From Azolla caroliniana (Eukaryota > Polypodiophyta), in contig JBHGNT010000007.1 of the NCBI GenBank assembly GCA_043228905.1, positions 15,748,001-15,812,000 on the forward strand: a stretch of DNA of 64,000 nucleotides, written 5' to 3'. Position 1 is the first letter of the stretch; every line of letters starts with the position of its first letter. Positions 1 through 9,259 of the stretch are shown here, in pieces. Made by a program: the position numbers and the translations under genes. The notes under the pieces are model-generated. The model saw only the letters and a program-made list of their open reading frames with translations, was not told where the DNA came from and searched no databases.

Positions 1-2371
1 CGGATCCGGTTGGCCTCGTCCTTTGTCCATGACGCGTCCGGCGTCATCGTCCTTAAGAATCCCCCAATCTGCAGCCACTCCCCGTCGTACTTGCTCTCGT
101 TGAAATCGTAAAGCGCCGAAGTGCTCCCCCCCTCGGTTGTTATGTAAGCCGCCTCGAAGAAGTCCACACCGACTTCCTCGTCCTCCGAAACCATGCCACC
201 CTCGTCGTCGAATCGCGCCCTCGAAAGCATGTCGGCCATGGCATTGTCTTTCCCGGAAATGTGTCGTATTTCCGGATCCAGGGACTTGATGTAAGCTAGC
301 ATTGCTAGGTCCGGGGTAGCGCATCCGGAAACCATGCCGAGAATCAGCAGGCAGTCCGTCTCGATAATCACCTCTGTCCCGATTAGATAGTCTTTATCGG
401 CCTTCACCACCGAAATGATACCCCAGAGTTCGCGCTTAACCTGGGCGTATCCTCGCTGTCGCTCGCTGAGGACCTTCGTGCCGAACCGGATTGGGAACCG
501 AATGCCGTCCTCATCTTCTTGGTTGACGACCCATCCGATCCCGATCGGACTTGTATCTACCGTTATGTAGATGGGAGTGCCTTTCTCGTAGACAGCCTTC
601 CGGAGTGCCGGAGCTGCAGCAAGAGCCTCCTTCATCTTTTGGACCGACTCCGTATGCTCGTCTCGCCACTCGAATTTCCGCCCCTTTTTCAGCAACCCAT
701 ATAGCGGCTCGGCAACGTGGGCGTAATGCGGGATCCATATGTGGTAGAACGCGCATGCTCCCAAGAACCTCCGTACCTCCGTGACCGAGTTACAGTCGGG
801 CTTCATTGCGGAGATGGCTTCCACTTTAACCGGAGACGGTTTCCGGCCATACGGTCCGCATAGATGTCCGACGACCATGATCTCTGATTTCCCGAAGGCC
901 GATTTCTCCCCGGAGAAGGTGAGCCTCGCGTCCTCTAGCCTCTGCAGCACCCTCTCGCAGTCGTCAATGTGTGTCGCCACAAATTTCCGGCATCCGTCCG
1001 GTCCGACCGTTTCGTCCTTTTCCTCAACCGGACATCCCTTGATCGGGATGTCGTCCAAGAATGGCATGGTGGTGTCCGGGATACAATCCCGCAACACCTT
1101 GTTCATCGCATTCACCATGTGGGCCACCGAGTTCGTCCCTCCTTGTGGCAGGGTACACATCCGCACTAGGCCAAGAGGAGTTCGCATCGTCGTAATGTCT
1201 CTGCTCTCTACGGCTAGTTGGAACTGATCGTACCCCGAGTACAGATCACTGACCGAGTAGATCGACCTTCCGGCGAAGGCCTCCGTGAACTCCTCTATCG
1301 TTGGTCCGATTCCTGCGTTCCGAATGGTCACTCTGTTGACCGGTTGCAGGTCTTGAATGAAGCGCAACGTCCCGTTCTTCTTCGGTACGGTAAACCACCG
1401 GTTCAAGTACAGGGCACTCGACGGTTCGAGGATGCCCATATCGACTTTCTGCCTCAACAGCTCCATCAGCTCCGGGATGTGAGCTCTCGGTACTGGAATT
1501 GGTTTGAGATTCCACGGCACATGCGGTACCGTGAATATCACCATCGGCTTCACGACTGTCGGGTCTACGCACCCGATCTCTTCCGGTGAGAATGCGAAGG
1601 CTTTCCCGTGCCTTCCGAGCATTCTCCGAAACCGGTCTTCTTCCGCCGGCAGTAGGAACCCGCCCCCACCGATTTTGAGCTCCCGTAGCTTTCCGTCGGT
1701 GAAGGTGTGTCCTATGCAGGCTGGATCTCGTAAACTGGGGTCCGACGCGACCCCCTTGATTCGCAACTCGCTGCCCTCCGGTAAGGGTGCCGTGATTGGC
1801 CTTACCTTCCGGTCCACAGTCTTGTACTTCGTGTTAACCCGGGCCGTCCGATCCGACTCGAGCCCCCGACTAAAGTCCGCGATGACTTCGTACATCTCTT
1901 CTGAACAAACCGGTATCGTCCGGTCCTCTTTAAGGCTCTCTCCGACCACCTCTCGCAGTATTCCCAAGGTATCGTCGAAGGAGACTGCCTCCACAGTTCC
2001 GTTGATTTCCTCGCTGGGCCCGAGAACTCCGCACGCCTGAAGTCGCTCTTCCGCCCTTGTCTTTTCTCGGCCAACGACGCCGACTATCGTACACCCTCCG
2101 TTGTCAGAGAAACAAAACTTCCTACTTATGGTACAAGGTTTCTTCGGTTTCGCCTCTATCGTACATTTGTGGGGTTTTCCCGGAGTGTCCGGACTATCGC
2201 GGCCCCACGCCTTGACAACCCTCTCTTAAAATCCTCTCGGTTCTCGCCACCGAGGGACTCGCGGTTTCGCTCGTGGTTTGGTCGCACCGTCAGGAACTGG
2301 ACCGAATGACGCCCGTCCTGACTCTTGACCCTCGCGTAAGCCGACCCGTTGTCCAACACCTTGGTCTCCAT
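1..2371 (-). pseudogene. Element A: Ty3/gypsy pol (end of protease, RT, RNase H), interrupted by element B and running off the left edge
   Basis: Read on the minus strand, this is the downstream part of the pol of element A. It starts at the B insertion point and runs off the window at base 1. The first frame (2371-2156) is the tail of the protease region. After an apparent frameshift near 2240-2200 the next frame is open to the window edge. Visible RT motifs are RWFTVPKKNG, LPQG and the catalytic FLDD (1061-1050), followed by IPIKG. RNase H shows TVDTSP near 565-540 and ADMLSRA near 210-230. The integrase would lie outside the window. The FLDD-IPIKG signature and the protease type differ from Athila, Tat and chromovirus pol, so I place it only as Ty3/gypsy. 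It cannot be expressed as one protein because B splits it. Apart from the frameshift I saw no stop in the stretches I translated. Confidence 0.88.
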
Positions 2372-2741
2372 TGTTGGCCGGTCAGAGAAGGCAAATGGGA
2401 AAGCAAGGTCGGATCGGATAAATATAGAAATAGGAATAGAATTATTAGGAGGGACGGATCCGGTAGTTGTAACCGATCCGGATCCGAACCGATTCGGTTT
2501 CGGTTAACGGTTGCCTACCGAGCACCGATTGTAATCTGGCCGGATGCCTATAAAAGGATCCGATGTTTTGTAATGAAGGGCGAAGAATTAATATAGTTTT
2601 GCTTATGCTGATTAATCTTGTCTTCGTCTGTGCTTAAGTGTAATTATCATACGCGTGTATTAACATCCTATCCCTACCACCCCTTTGGAGAAGTGTCGGA
2701 TAGACACCTGTGTTGAGGCTAGTCCAGCCATACATACAACA
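2372..2741 (+). repeat. Element B 5' LTR
   Basis: A 370-bp LTR with TGTTG...CAACA ends. It contains a TATA box at 2548-2556, about 176 bp in, so U3 is short. Several GGATCCG/GATCCGG-type repeats lie at 2455-2500. It matches 12214-12583 without a visible difference. Confidence 0.97.
2548..2556 (+). promoter_or_regulatory. TATA box of element B LTR promoter
   Basis: CTATAAAAG is a canonical plant TATA box. Transcription would begin about 30 bp downstream, near 2580. The same box is repeated in the 3' LTR at about 12390-12398. Confidence 0.75.
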
Positions 2742-2747
2742 CTATTT

Positions 2748-2757
2748 TGGCGACCAC
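2748..2757 (+). other. Element B primer-binding site (tRNA-Arg type)
   Basis: TGGCGACCAC begins six bases after the 5' LTR end. It is complementary to a 3' acceptor end ...GTGGTCGCCA, which fits plant tRNA-Arg as I remember it. The same ten bases occur next to the 5' LTR of element D (23347-23356). The tRNA identity is an inference. Confidence 0.7.
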
Positions 2758-2793
2758 GATTCCTGCAGAGTGCAGAGGACAACCGGGGGATGG

Positions 2794-5700
2794 ATGTCTA
2801 GACAAAATAACGACCACATCACCGAAAGAGGGAGACGCCACGCCGAACGGCAGCGACGACGGGAAGCCCTGCAGCAAGCCGTCGACGAGATCCGGCGCGA
2901 TCGGTCATTCTCAAAAACGCTTCGGCAAATCGCAGAAGACGCACTGCAGTTCCAGGTTCTACAAGCTTCCGACGAAGGCAGTAGCATAACCAGCCTCCAA
3001 GAAGCGGAGACACTACTACAGACTCTCGCTGGCGGCGACGGGGACGCAGCGGCATTTGCAACATTAGAGGCGGATTCGGATAGCGGGGAAAGCGTGGGTT
3101 CCCGCTATAAAAGCAGGCACGAGAACAACCCCTTTGAGTCGGATCACTCAGCAACATCGGAGCCAGAGGAGGAACTAACTCTGGAGTTCGGTGACCGGCA
3201 ATCGCCGAGGAGGGAGGAGCGGATACCAACACCACCCGCGGAGGAACCGCAGGAGCGGTTATCAACACCACACGCGGAGGAACCGCAGGAGCGGATACCA
3301 ACACCACCTGCGGAGGAAACGCAGGAGCGGAGACCGACATCGGAGGAACCAGCGCAGGAGAATCAGTGGGACGACACGATGCCGTATCCGTACCCAAAGT
3401 ATCGGGATGAGCCCGACGGAGAGGCACATGTGTATGCATTCCTGCGAACATGGGAAGCCAACCACGTGTCCCAGAGACTGACGGAGCCCGAGGCCGACCG
3501 ATCCAAAGTCGCCGAATTCGGCATGACATTAGAAGGACCGGCAGCCCGGTGGCACGACAAGCACTTACCAGGCAGCTTCGCCACGTTCGAGGCATTGAAA
3601 ACCCAGTTTTTACGCTTGTTTCATAGACGAGTGGAACAAAGGGAATTGGTCGGACAATTCTACACCACTCGGCAGGGAGAAAACGAGACGGTCCCACAAT
3701 TTATCATTCGTTTCCAGACCTTGCACAGTCAATTAGCAAGAGCACCACCCGAAGAGGAGGCCAAGGCAGTCTTTTTGGCTGCGTTAAAAGACCCACTTCG
3801 AGCGATGTGTGGAATCATCGATTTCAGCACCAGCACAATGGACCAAGTCATTGATCGGGTCCTGGAAATGGACAACACGAGCCCCTTCTTGCCGATGGGG
3901 GCCTTACACCAGGCGCTTCCGAAGGAGGAGGACCTCCGGTTCCGACAAGCCCTACAATGCACAACATGCCTAAATTCGGGGCACTCGACCGTTGACTGCA
4001 CCCTGCGCGCACAGTGCATGATATGCAATTCTCGCGCCCACACAACGAACCAATGCGAGTATAACCTGTTAACTCGACAAGCGGCACCGGTCCGACACAT
4101 AGAACCGCGCAATCGGGACCCGGAAGAGGATCGATTCCGGAGGGACGACCACTACCGACGAGAACGCGGCGACAGATACCCCGATAGAAGACGCGACAGC
4201 TATGACCGAGAGGAGAACCGAAGGGATAGCTACCCCTGGGACCGGTACGACCGAGAGGAGAACCGAAGGGATACCTACCCCCGGGACCGGTACGACCGAG
4301 ACGAATCCCCGGAATATGAGCGACGCAGAGAAGAAAGGCGGCCAGGGAACCGGAATTTCCGACGGAACCAAAGGCGTGGATTCTTCCGTAGAGAGGAGCG
4401 TCGGGAGGCAACAAGGAATGACAAACCAGTAGCGGCACCGGAGAACAAAAAAACCGAGGACAACCGCCGGGGAATGCCCCTCCCCCAAACATGGGAAAAA
4501 GGAGAATCCAGCAACACGCACAGGGTGTACTGTTATTACTGCCGAAAAGAAGGGCATTACAGTAATCAATGCCCAAGCAAAACAGCCGACAAGCAGCCAG
4601 CAGTCAACATGGTGACAGCCGAAGTACAGCAGGTTACCACGCGGTCGAAAGGGAAGGCCGCCGAATGGGAAGCCCAGGAAGCAATCAGAAAACAAGCGGC
4701 ACAATGGATCAAAGAAGCCAACGAACAAGGTGCGGCGGAAGTAATAAACCAAAATATGCCAAGGGAGGAGGAAATCGTACAGCCAGGAGAAAACCCGACA
4801 TGGCAAGCACTACAAGATTGTCAGATCGTGCTGCCGTTGGCACGGTTACTGCAGTTGGTGCCGCGGTTCACAGCAGACTTACAAGCCGCCGTGAGCAAAC
4901 CGACGCCGACGCCGGCACCGGCTTTTTTCTCCAACCCGGAGGAAGGCCCAGCGGTGGTTGATACAAGTAGCCCAGCAATCACGACAATCGTCAAAGGAAA
5001 GGAGATTCCAGGAACAATTATTGACGGAGGCTCCGGGGTGAACGTCATTAGTCGACAGACATGCGACGACCTAGGCATCCAGGAGTGGGAACCATGCCCC
5101 TTCTGGTTACGCATGGCGGATACAAGCTCAGTCCGACCAACTGGTCTTATCCGGGACTTGGAAGTAACAATAGGAGGCCACGTATTCCGAATATCGGCCG
5201 TGGTACTAGAGCTGAATGTACAAGGCGCATATCCCCTACTGTTAGGACGACCATGGCTGCGAACGGCGCATATCAAGCAAAACTGGCAAAAGAATATGAT
5301 CACGTTCCGACGAGGGAAAACAAAGGTACGGGTAGCCACGCAACCACGGGTGCTCACTAGCAAGGAGGCAACCCCTTTATATGCCGAAAGCATCAACATG
5401 TTGGAGGGCTTACCGGATGAGGAAGTTGATCGGTACCTCGAGGAACACCCACAGATCGTCCCACTTTTTGAGGTGGATATCACGGCAGCGGTAGAGCCGT
5501 ACATCACAATGCCGGACGAGCCGGACAAAGTGGCGATCCGGGAACTACGCCAAGCACAGGAAGCCCTAGAAAGAGAAATGACGATATCCCAAAGGGTGAA
5601 AGCATCTCAGCTGGAAGAGGTGGACCTCGGCACAACAGAACAACCCCGACCGGTAAAAGTCGCGAAGGAATTGCCGAAGGAGGAAAAACAGGCAATGGTA

Positions 5701-8592
5701 GCACTGTTAACGGAATTCAAGGACGTGTTCGCATGGTCATACGAAGACATGCGAGGGTTGGACCCCCAACTCTACCAGCACCAAATTCATCTAAGTACTG
5801 ACGCGAAACCCATCGCTCAACGTCGGTACCGGATGAATCCAAACTATGCGGCAAAGGTGAAGGAGGAAATAGACAAGCTTCTCCGGGTCGGATTCATCCG
5901 ACCAGTCAAGCAGGCAACCTGGCTAAGCCCGATAGTGGTGGTCCCGAAAAAGAACGGCAAAATCCGGGTATGTGTGGACTACAGGAAACTAAATGCCGCG
6001 ACAGTGACCGACGCTTTTCCACTACCATTCACGGACGGAGTGCTAGATGCGGTGGCCGGCCACGAAGTTTACAGCTTCCTGGACGGATTCAGCGGCTACA
6101 ACCAAATCCGAATGAACCCGGCCGACCAAGAAAAAACAGCGTTCGTGACGGAATGGGGAGTGTTCGTCGCGGTCGTGATGATGTTCGGATTAAAGACAGC
6201 CCCTGCAACATTTCAAAGGATAATTATGGAAATCTTCGGTGATTTTATTCCCGGTTTTATGCAGGTCTTCCTAGACGATTTCGCCGTCTACAGCCGACAC
6301 GGAGAGCATTTCGATCACCTACGACTATGCTTAGAAAAGTGCCGCGAGTACCGATTAAGTCTGAACCCGGCTAAGTGCGTCTTTGGAGTCGCAAGCGGCA
6401 ATTTGTTAGGCCACGTGGTGAGTCGAGAAGGAATCGCGGTAGATCCGGATAAGGTAAAAGCAATTCTCGACGCACCGGCACCGAATAGCGCAAAAGCTTT
6501 AAGCCGATTCCTTGGTCAAATAAGGTGGCATAGTCGGATGATACGGCACCTTGCCGACTTTGCGACACCATTGCACGCTGCTGTACATAGAGTACCTTTC
6601 CAATGGACAGAAACGGAGGAGAAAGCCTACCAAGCGTTGAAGGTAATGCTGTCACAAGCTCCGGTCGTGCAGCCGCCGGACTGGAGTAAAAGCTTTCACG
6701 TCTTCGTCGACGCGTCGGACGTAGCAATCGGCAGCGTTTTGATGCAACTCACGGAACCGAACTGGTATCGGCCGGTGTACTACGCAAGCAGGAAACTCTC
6801 GAAAGCCGAACGGAACTACTCTACAACGGAACGAGAGGCATTAGGAATGGTGTACAGTGTCACAAAGTACAGGCACTATCTGCTCGGACGAAAGTTCTCC
6901 TTCCACGTTGACCACTCGGCACTACTCTACCTGGTCTCAAAGGCAGCCCTGACAGGAAAACTCGCACGATGGACGCTGCTATTACAGGAATTCGAATTCG
7001 ACATTTTCCACCGACCTGGGGTGCAGCATGCGGTAGCAGACTACCTGAGCAGACTAGAATCCGGAGAATCAGGGGACGGCGTACAGGACGAATTTCCCGA
7101 CGCCGAGCTGTTTAAGATCACGACGGCACCGGCAACGGAGACCACAGTAGCGGACGAAGACAAATGGTTAACCGAAATGCATCAGTTCCTGAGCACCGGA
7201 GTTCCCCCGGAAAACCTGGACCGAGACGAACGGAAGAGGATGGCAGTACGGAGCAGACATTTCTGCTTGGTAGGAGACACCCTCTATCACAAGGGGGCAG
7301 ATGGCGTATGGAGGCGAGCAGTGCGGAGCGATGAAAAGGATCTGATCCTGAGGGAAGCCCACTGTGGAATTGCAGGCGGGCATTATGCCGGCGAAACAAC
7401 AGCCCGGAAGATATGGCAGAGCGGACTATGGTGGCCGACTACCATGAGAGATGCCGTTAAGTATAGCAGGGAATGCGACCTGTGTCAACGACTGGGCCAA
7501 CCCACGGAGCAGGCCCGGATGCCACATCACCCGGTCTTGCCATTAGAACCATTCCAAAAGTGGGGCTTGGACTTTGTCGGCCCCTTTAAGCCACCGACAA
7601 TGCGGACCGGAAATCGTTATATAATAGTGGCTACCGACTACTGCACCAAATGGGTAGAAGCAAAGGCACTACGGGACAACACGGCGGCGTCCACGGCCAA
7701 ATTTTTATATGAATGCATATGGTGTCGGTACGGATGCCCGATTGAGCTGATCAGTGACCAGGGAGGACATTTTCTCGGGCAGGTGGTGGAAAGTTTGACC
7801 TCATTCTATGCGGTAGTACACAAACGAAGCACTCCCTACTACCCTCAAGCCAACGGATTAGCGGAATCAACAAACAAAACGCTACAGAACATCCTTAGAA
7901 AAATCGTCAATGAGAACCGGACCGACTGGGACACGAAGTTGCAGAGCGTGCTGTGGGCGTACCGAACGGCGTACAAGACCAGCATCTGGACGACCCCGTT
8001 CCGACTGGCATTCGGCTTGGAAGCAGTCATGCCAGTAGAATTCCAAATTCCTAGCTTAAGAATACAGGTTAAGGAGCGGTTAAGCGAGAAGGAATCCGAA
8101 CGAATCCGGCTGAAGATGCTGTTAGAACTGGAAGAAAATCGAATAGCCAGCCTGCTACAGCTAGAACTAGAGCAAAGGAGGAGGAAAGCCTTTGTAGACC
8201 GACATCGGCGCGGTAACGAAAAGGAATTCGAGGTCGGGAAACCTGTATTACTGTTCCAGACAAGGATGGGGAGCATGCCAGGGAAATTGCGATTTCGGTG
8301 GACCGGACCATTCTGGATCACAAAGGAGTACAATGGGTCTTACCAGCTCGGGACGTTGTCAGGAGAAGTTGTGGGCAAATGGGCAAATGGGTTTCGCCTA
8401 AAACCGTATAAGGGGCACATGCCAGCTAACCCCTTCAAGCAAGACCCGGAAAACCCGAATGGCGAGGAACCGACACCGACGCGTAACAACGACGAGGAAC
8501 CGACAACAGTGCGCACCGACCCGAACACATCGGGGGGGGAACCGAACAATGATGCGGCATATGCTTTAAAAAAAAAAAAAAAAAAAAAATAA
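2794..8592 (+). CDS. Element B Gag-Pol polyprotein
   Basis: One uninterrupted frame of about 1,932 codons from ATG 2794. The frame is open further upstream, but only with a GTG at 2710 inside the LTR. An overlapping three-codon uORF starts at 2790. Gag contains an Arg/Glu-rich N-terminus and a conserved capsid-like block starting MPYPYPKY (3379). It has three CX2CX4HX4C zinc knuckles (3958-3999, 4015-4056, 4531-4572). The protease has D-G-G-S-G (from 5023) instead of D-[ST]-G. RT has VDYRKLN and the catalytic FLDDF (6268-6282). RNase H has FVDASD near 6705-6720. Integrase shows HHCC (about 7360-7480) and a D,D35E triad (Asp 7570, Asp 7756, Glu 7864). There is no chromodomain. The C-terminus runs into an A-tract and ends in poly-lysine. 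Gag and Pol share one frame with no stop or shift between them, so Gag excess must come from some other mechanism. Confidence 0.95.
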   Translation: MSRQNNDHITERGRRHAERQRRREALQQAVDEIRRDRSFSKTLRQIAEDALQFQVLQASDEGSSITSLQEAETLLQTLAGGDGDAAAFATLEADSDSGESVGSRYKSRHENNPFESDHSATSEPEEELTLEFGDRQSPRREERIPTPPAEEPQERLSTPHAEEPQERIPTPPAEETQERRPTSEEPAQENQWDDTMPYPYPKYRDEPDGEAHVYAFLRTWEANHVSQRLTEPEADRSKVAEFGMTLEGPAARWHDKHLPGSFATFEALKTQFLRLFHRRVEQRELVGQFYTTRQGENETVPQFIIRFQTLHSQLARAPPEEEAKAVFLAALKDPLRAMCGIIDFSTSTMDQVIDRVLEMDNTSPFLPMGALHQALPKEEDLRFRQALQCTTCLNSGHSTVDCTLRAQCMICNSRAHTTNQCEYNLLTRQAAPVRHIEPRNRDPEEDRFRRDDHYRRERGDRYPDRRRDSYDREENRRDSYPWDRYDREENRRDTYPRDRYDRDESPEYERRREERRPGNRNFRRNQRRGFFRREERREATRNDKPVAAPENKKTEDNRRGMPLPQTWEKGESSNTHRVYCYYCRKEGHYSNQCPSKTADKQPAVNMVTAEVQQVTTRSKGKAAEWEAQEAIRKQAAQWIKEANEQGAAEVINQNMPREEEIVQPGENPTWQALQDCQIVLPLARLLQLVPRFTADLQAAVSKPTPTPAPAFFSNPEEGPAVVDTSSPAITTIVKGKEIPGTIIDGGSGVNVISRQTCDDLGIQEWEPCPFWLRMADTSSVRPTGLIRDLEVTIGGHVFRISAVVLELNVQGAYPLLLGRPWLRTAHIKQNWQKNMITFRRGKTKVRVATQPRVLTSKEATPLYAESINMLEGLPDEEVDRYLEEHPQIVPLFEVDITAAVEPYITMPDEPDKVAIRELRQAQEALEREMTISQRVKASQLEEVDLGTTEQPRPVKVAKELPKEEKQAMVALLTEFKDVFAWSYEDMRGLDPQLYQHQIHLSTDAKPIAQRRYRMNPNYAAKVKEEIDKLLRVGFIRPVKQATWLSPIVVVPKKNGKIRVCVDYRKLNAATVTDAFPLPFTDGVLDAVAGHEVYSFLDGFSGYNQIRMNPADQEKTAFVTEWGVFVAVVMMFGLKTAPATFQRIIMEIFGDFIPGFMQVFLDDFAVYSRHGEHFDHLRLCLEKCREYRLSLNPAKCVFGVASGNLLGHVVSREGIAVDPDKVKAILDAPAPNSAKALSRFLGQIRWHSRMIRHLADFATPLHAAVHRVPFQWTETEEKAYQALKVMLSQAPVVQPPDWSKSFHVFVDASDVAIGSVLMQLTEPNWYRPVYYASRKLSKAERNYSTTEREALGMVYSVTKYRHYLLGRKFSFHVDHSALLYLVSKAALTGKLARWTLLLQEFEFDIFHRPGVQHAVADYLSRLESGESGDGVQDEFPDAELFKITTAPATETTVADEDKWLTEMHQFLSTGVPPENLDRDERKRMAVRSRHFCLVGDTLYHKGADGVWRRAVRSDEKDLILREAHCGIAGGHYAGETTARKIWQSGLWWPTTMRDAVKYSRECDLCQRLGQPTEQARMPHHPVLPLEPFQKWGLDFVGPFKPPTMRTGNRYIIVATDYCTKWVEAKALRDNTAASTAKFLYECIWCRYGCPIELISDQGGHFLGQVVESLTSFYAVVHKRSTPYYPQANGLAESTNKTLQNILRKIVNENRTDWDTKLQSVLWAYRTAYKTSIWTTPFRLAFGLEAVMPVEFQIPSLRIQVKERLSEKESERIRLKMLLELEENRIASLLQLELEQRRRKAFVDRHRRGNEKEFEVGKPVLLFQTRMGSMPGKLRFRWTGPFWITKEYNGSYQLGTLSGEVVGKWANGFRLKPYKGHMPANPFKQDPENPNGEEPTPTRNNDEEPTTVRTDPNTSGGEPNNDAAYALKKKKKKK

Positions 8593-8691
8593 AAAAAAAT
8601 AAAAAAAAAAAATAAAAATAAAAATAAAAATAAAAATAAAAATAAAAAAAAAAAAAAAAAATAAAAAAAAATAAAATAAAATAAAATAAAA
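8568..8691 (+). repeat. A-rich tract at the pol/ORF2 boundary
   Basis: About 124 bases made only of A with isolated T, including TAAAA and AAAAT micro-repeats. It supplies the last lysine codons and stop of gag-pol. Element C has a short A12 plus (CA)n tract at the same place (30221-30243). Confidence 0.9.
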
Positions 8692-8917
8692 TGATGACGT
8701 GGTGCTACGGTCAAGAAGATCAAGAAAATCATGGTAATGATGAAGGAGGTAGTTACAACCGTCACACGGGTGCACGAGCTATTTAAAGCACAGAACGTGG
8801 GGGGCCGAGGTATAGGATTTAAAACGCGCGTCAATGAAGGAGTCATAATGACAGACACGTAGGAGATTCGACACACGCGGCAAAGAAGCGCAAGCATGAC
8901 ACGCGGCAGCAAAGGAC

Positions 8918-9046
8918 AGACATACTATTCATGACACAGCATGCGCAGGCGCCAAAAATAGGACATGCTATTCATGACAGAGCATGCGCAGGCGCCAAAA
9001 ATAGGACATGCTATTCAAGGCAGAACACGTGCAACCGTCAAAATTA
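8918..9046 (+). repeat. Three 43-bp tandem repeats upstream of ORF2
   Basis: Units lie at 8918-8960, 8961-9003 and 9004-9046. The first two differ at only a few bases and share ATGCGCAGGCGCCAAAAATA. The third has diverged. They sit between the A-tract and the TATA-like box of ORF2, where an internal promoter would need upstream elements. Confidence 0.85.
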
Positions 9047-9115
9047 AAGAGTGACATGCTAATTATGGCAGGGGACGCGCGAAAAACAGGAAAAGGCGGC
9101 TCGAGGGAAACGCCA

Positions 9116-9126
9116 CTATATAAAGG
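9116..9126 (+). promoter_or_regulatory. Internal TATA-like box upstream of ORF2 in element B
   Basis: CTATATAAAGG matches a strong plant TATA box. It lies 134 bp before ATG 9260. No ATG occurs between them in my reading, so a transcript starting about 30 bp after the box would use ATG 9260 first. That ATG aligns with the start of the homologous ORF in element C. Promoter activity is an inference. Confidence 0.55.
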
Positions 9127-9259
9127 AAGAACCGGAGAAGGGTTCACTTTTTACGAATTTTCCCACAAGCAAACGCAGGCTCAAGACAGCGAGATCCGAC
9201 GCGCAGAACACCTACACCCCGACCTCAGACCACAGGCAGCAGCAGACGAAGAAGAAGCG

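Noticed and set aside
781-1227. 148-codon plus-strand frame
   Set aside because: It is antisense to the RT domain of element A, which shows clear motifs on the minus strand.
2710-2793. Gag-pol start at the GTG codon 2710
   Set aside because: It lies inside the 5' LTR, is not an ATG and would include the PBS. ATG 2794 is the better start.
8340-8912. 190-codon minus-strand frame with a poly-Phe stretch resembling a membrane segment
   Set aside because: The Phe run is the complement of the A-rich tract. The rest is antisense to the element B gag-pol.
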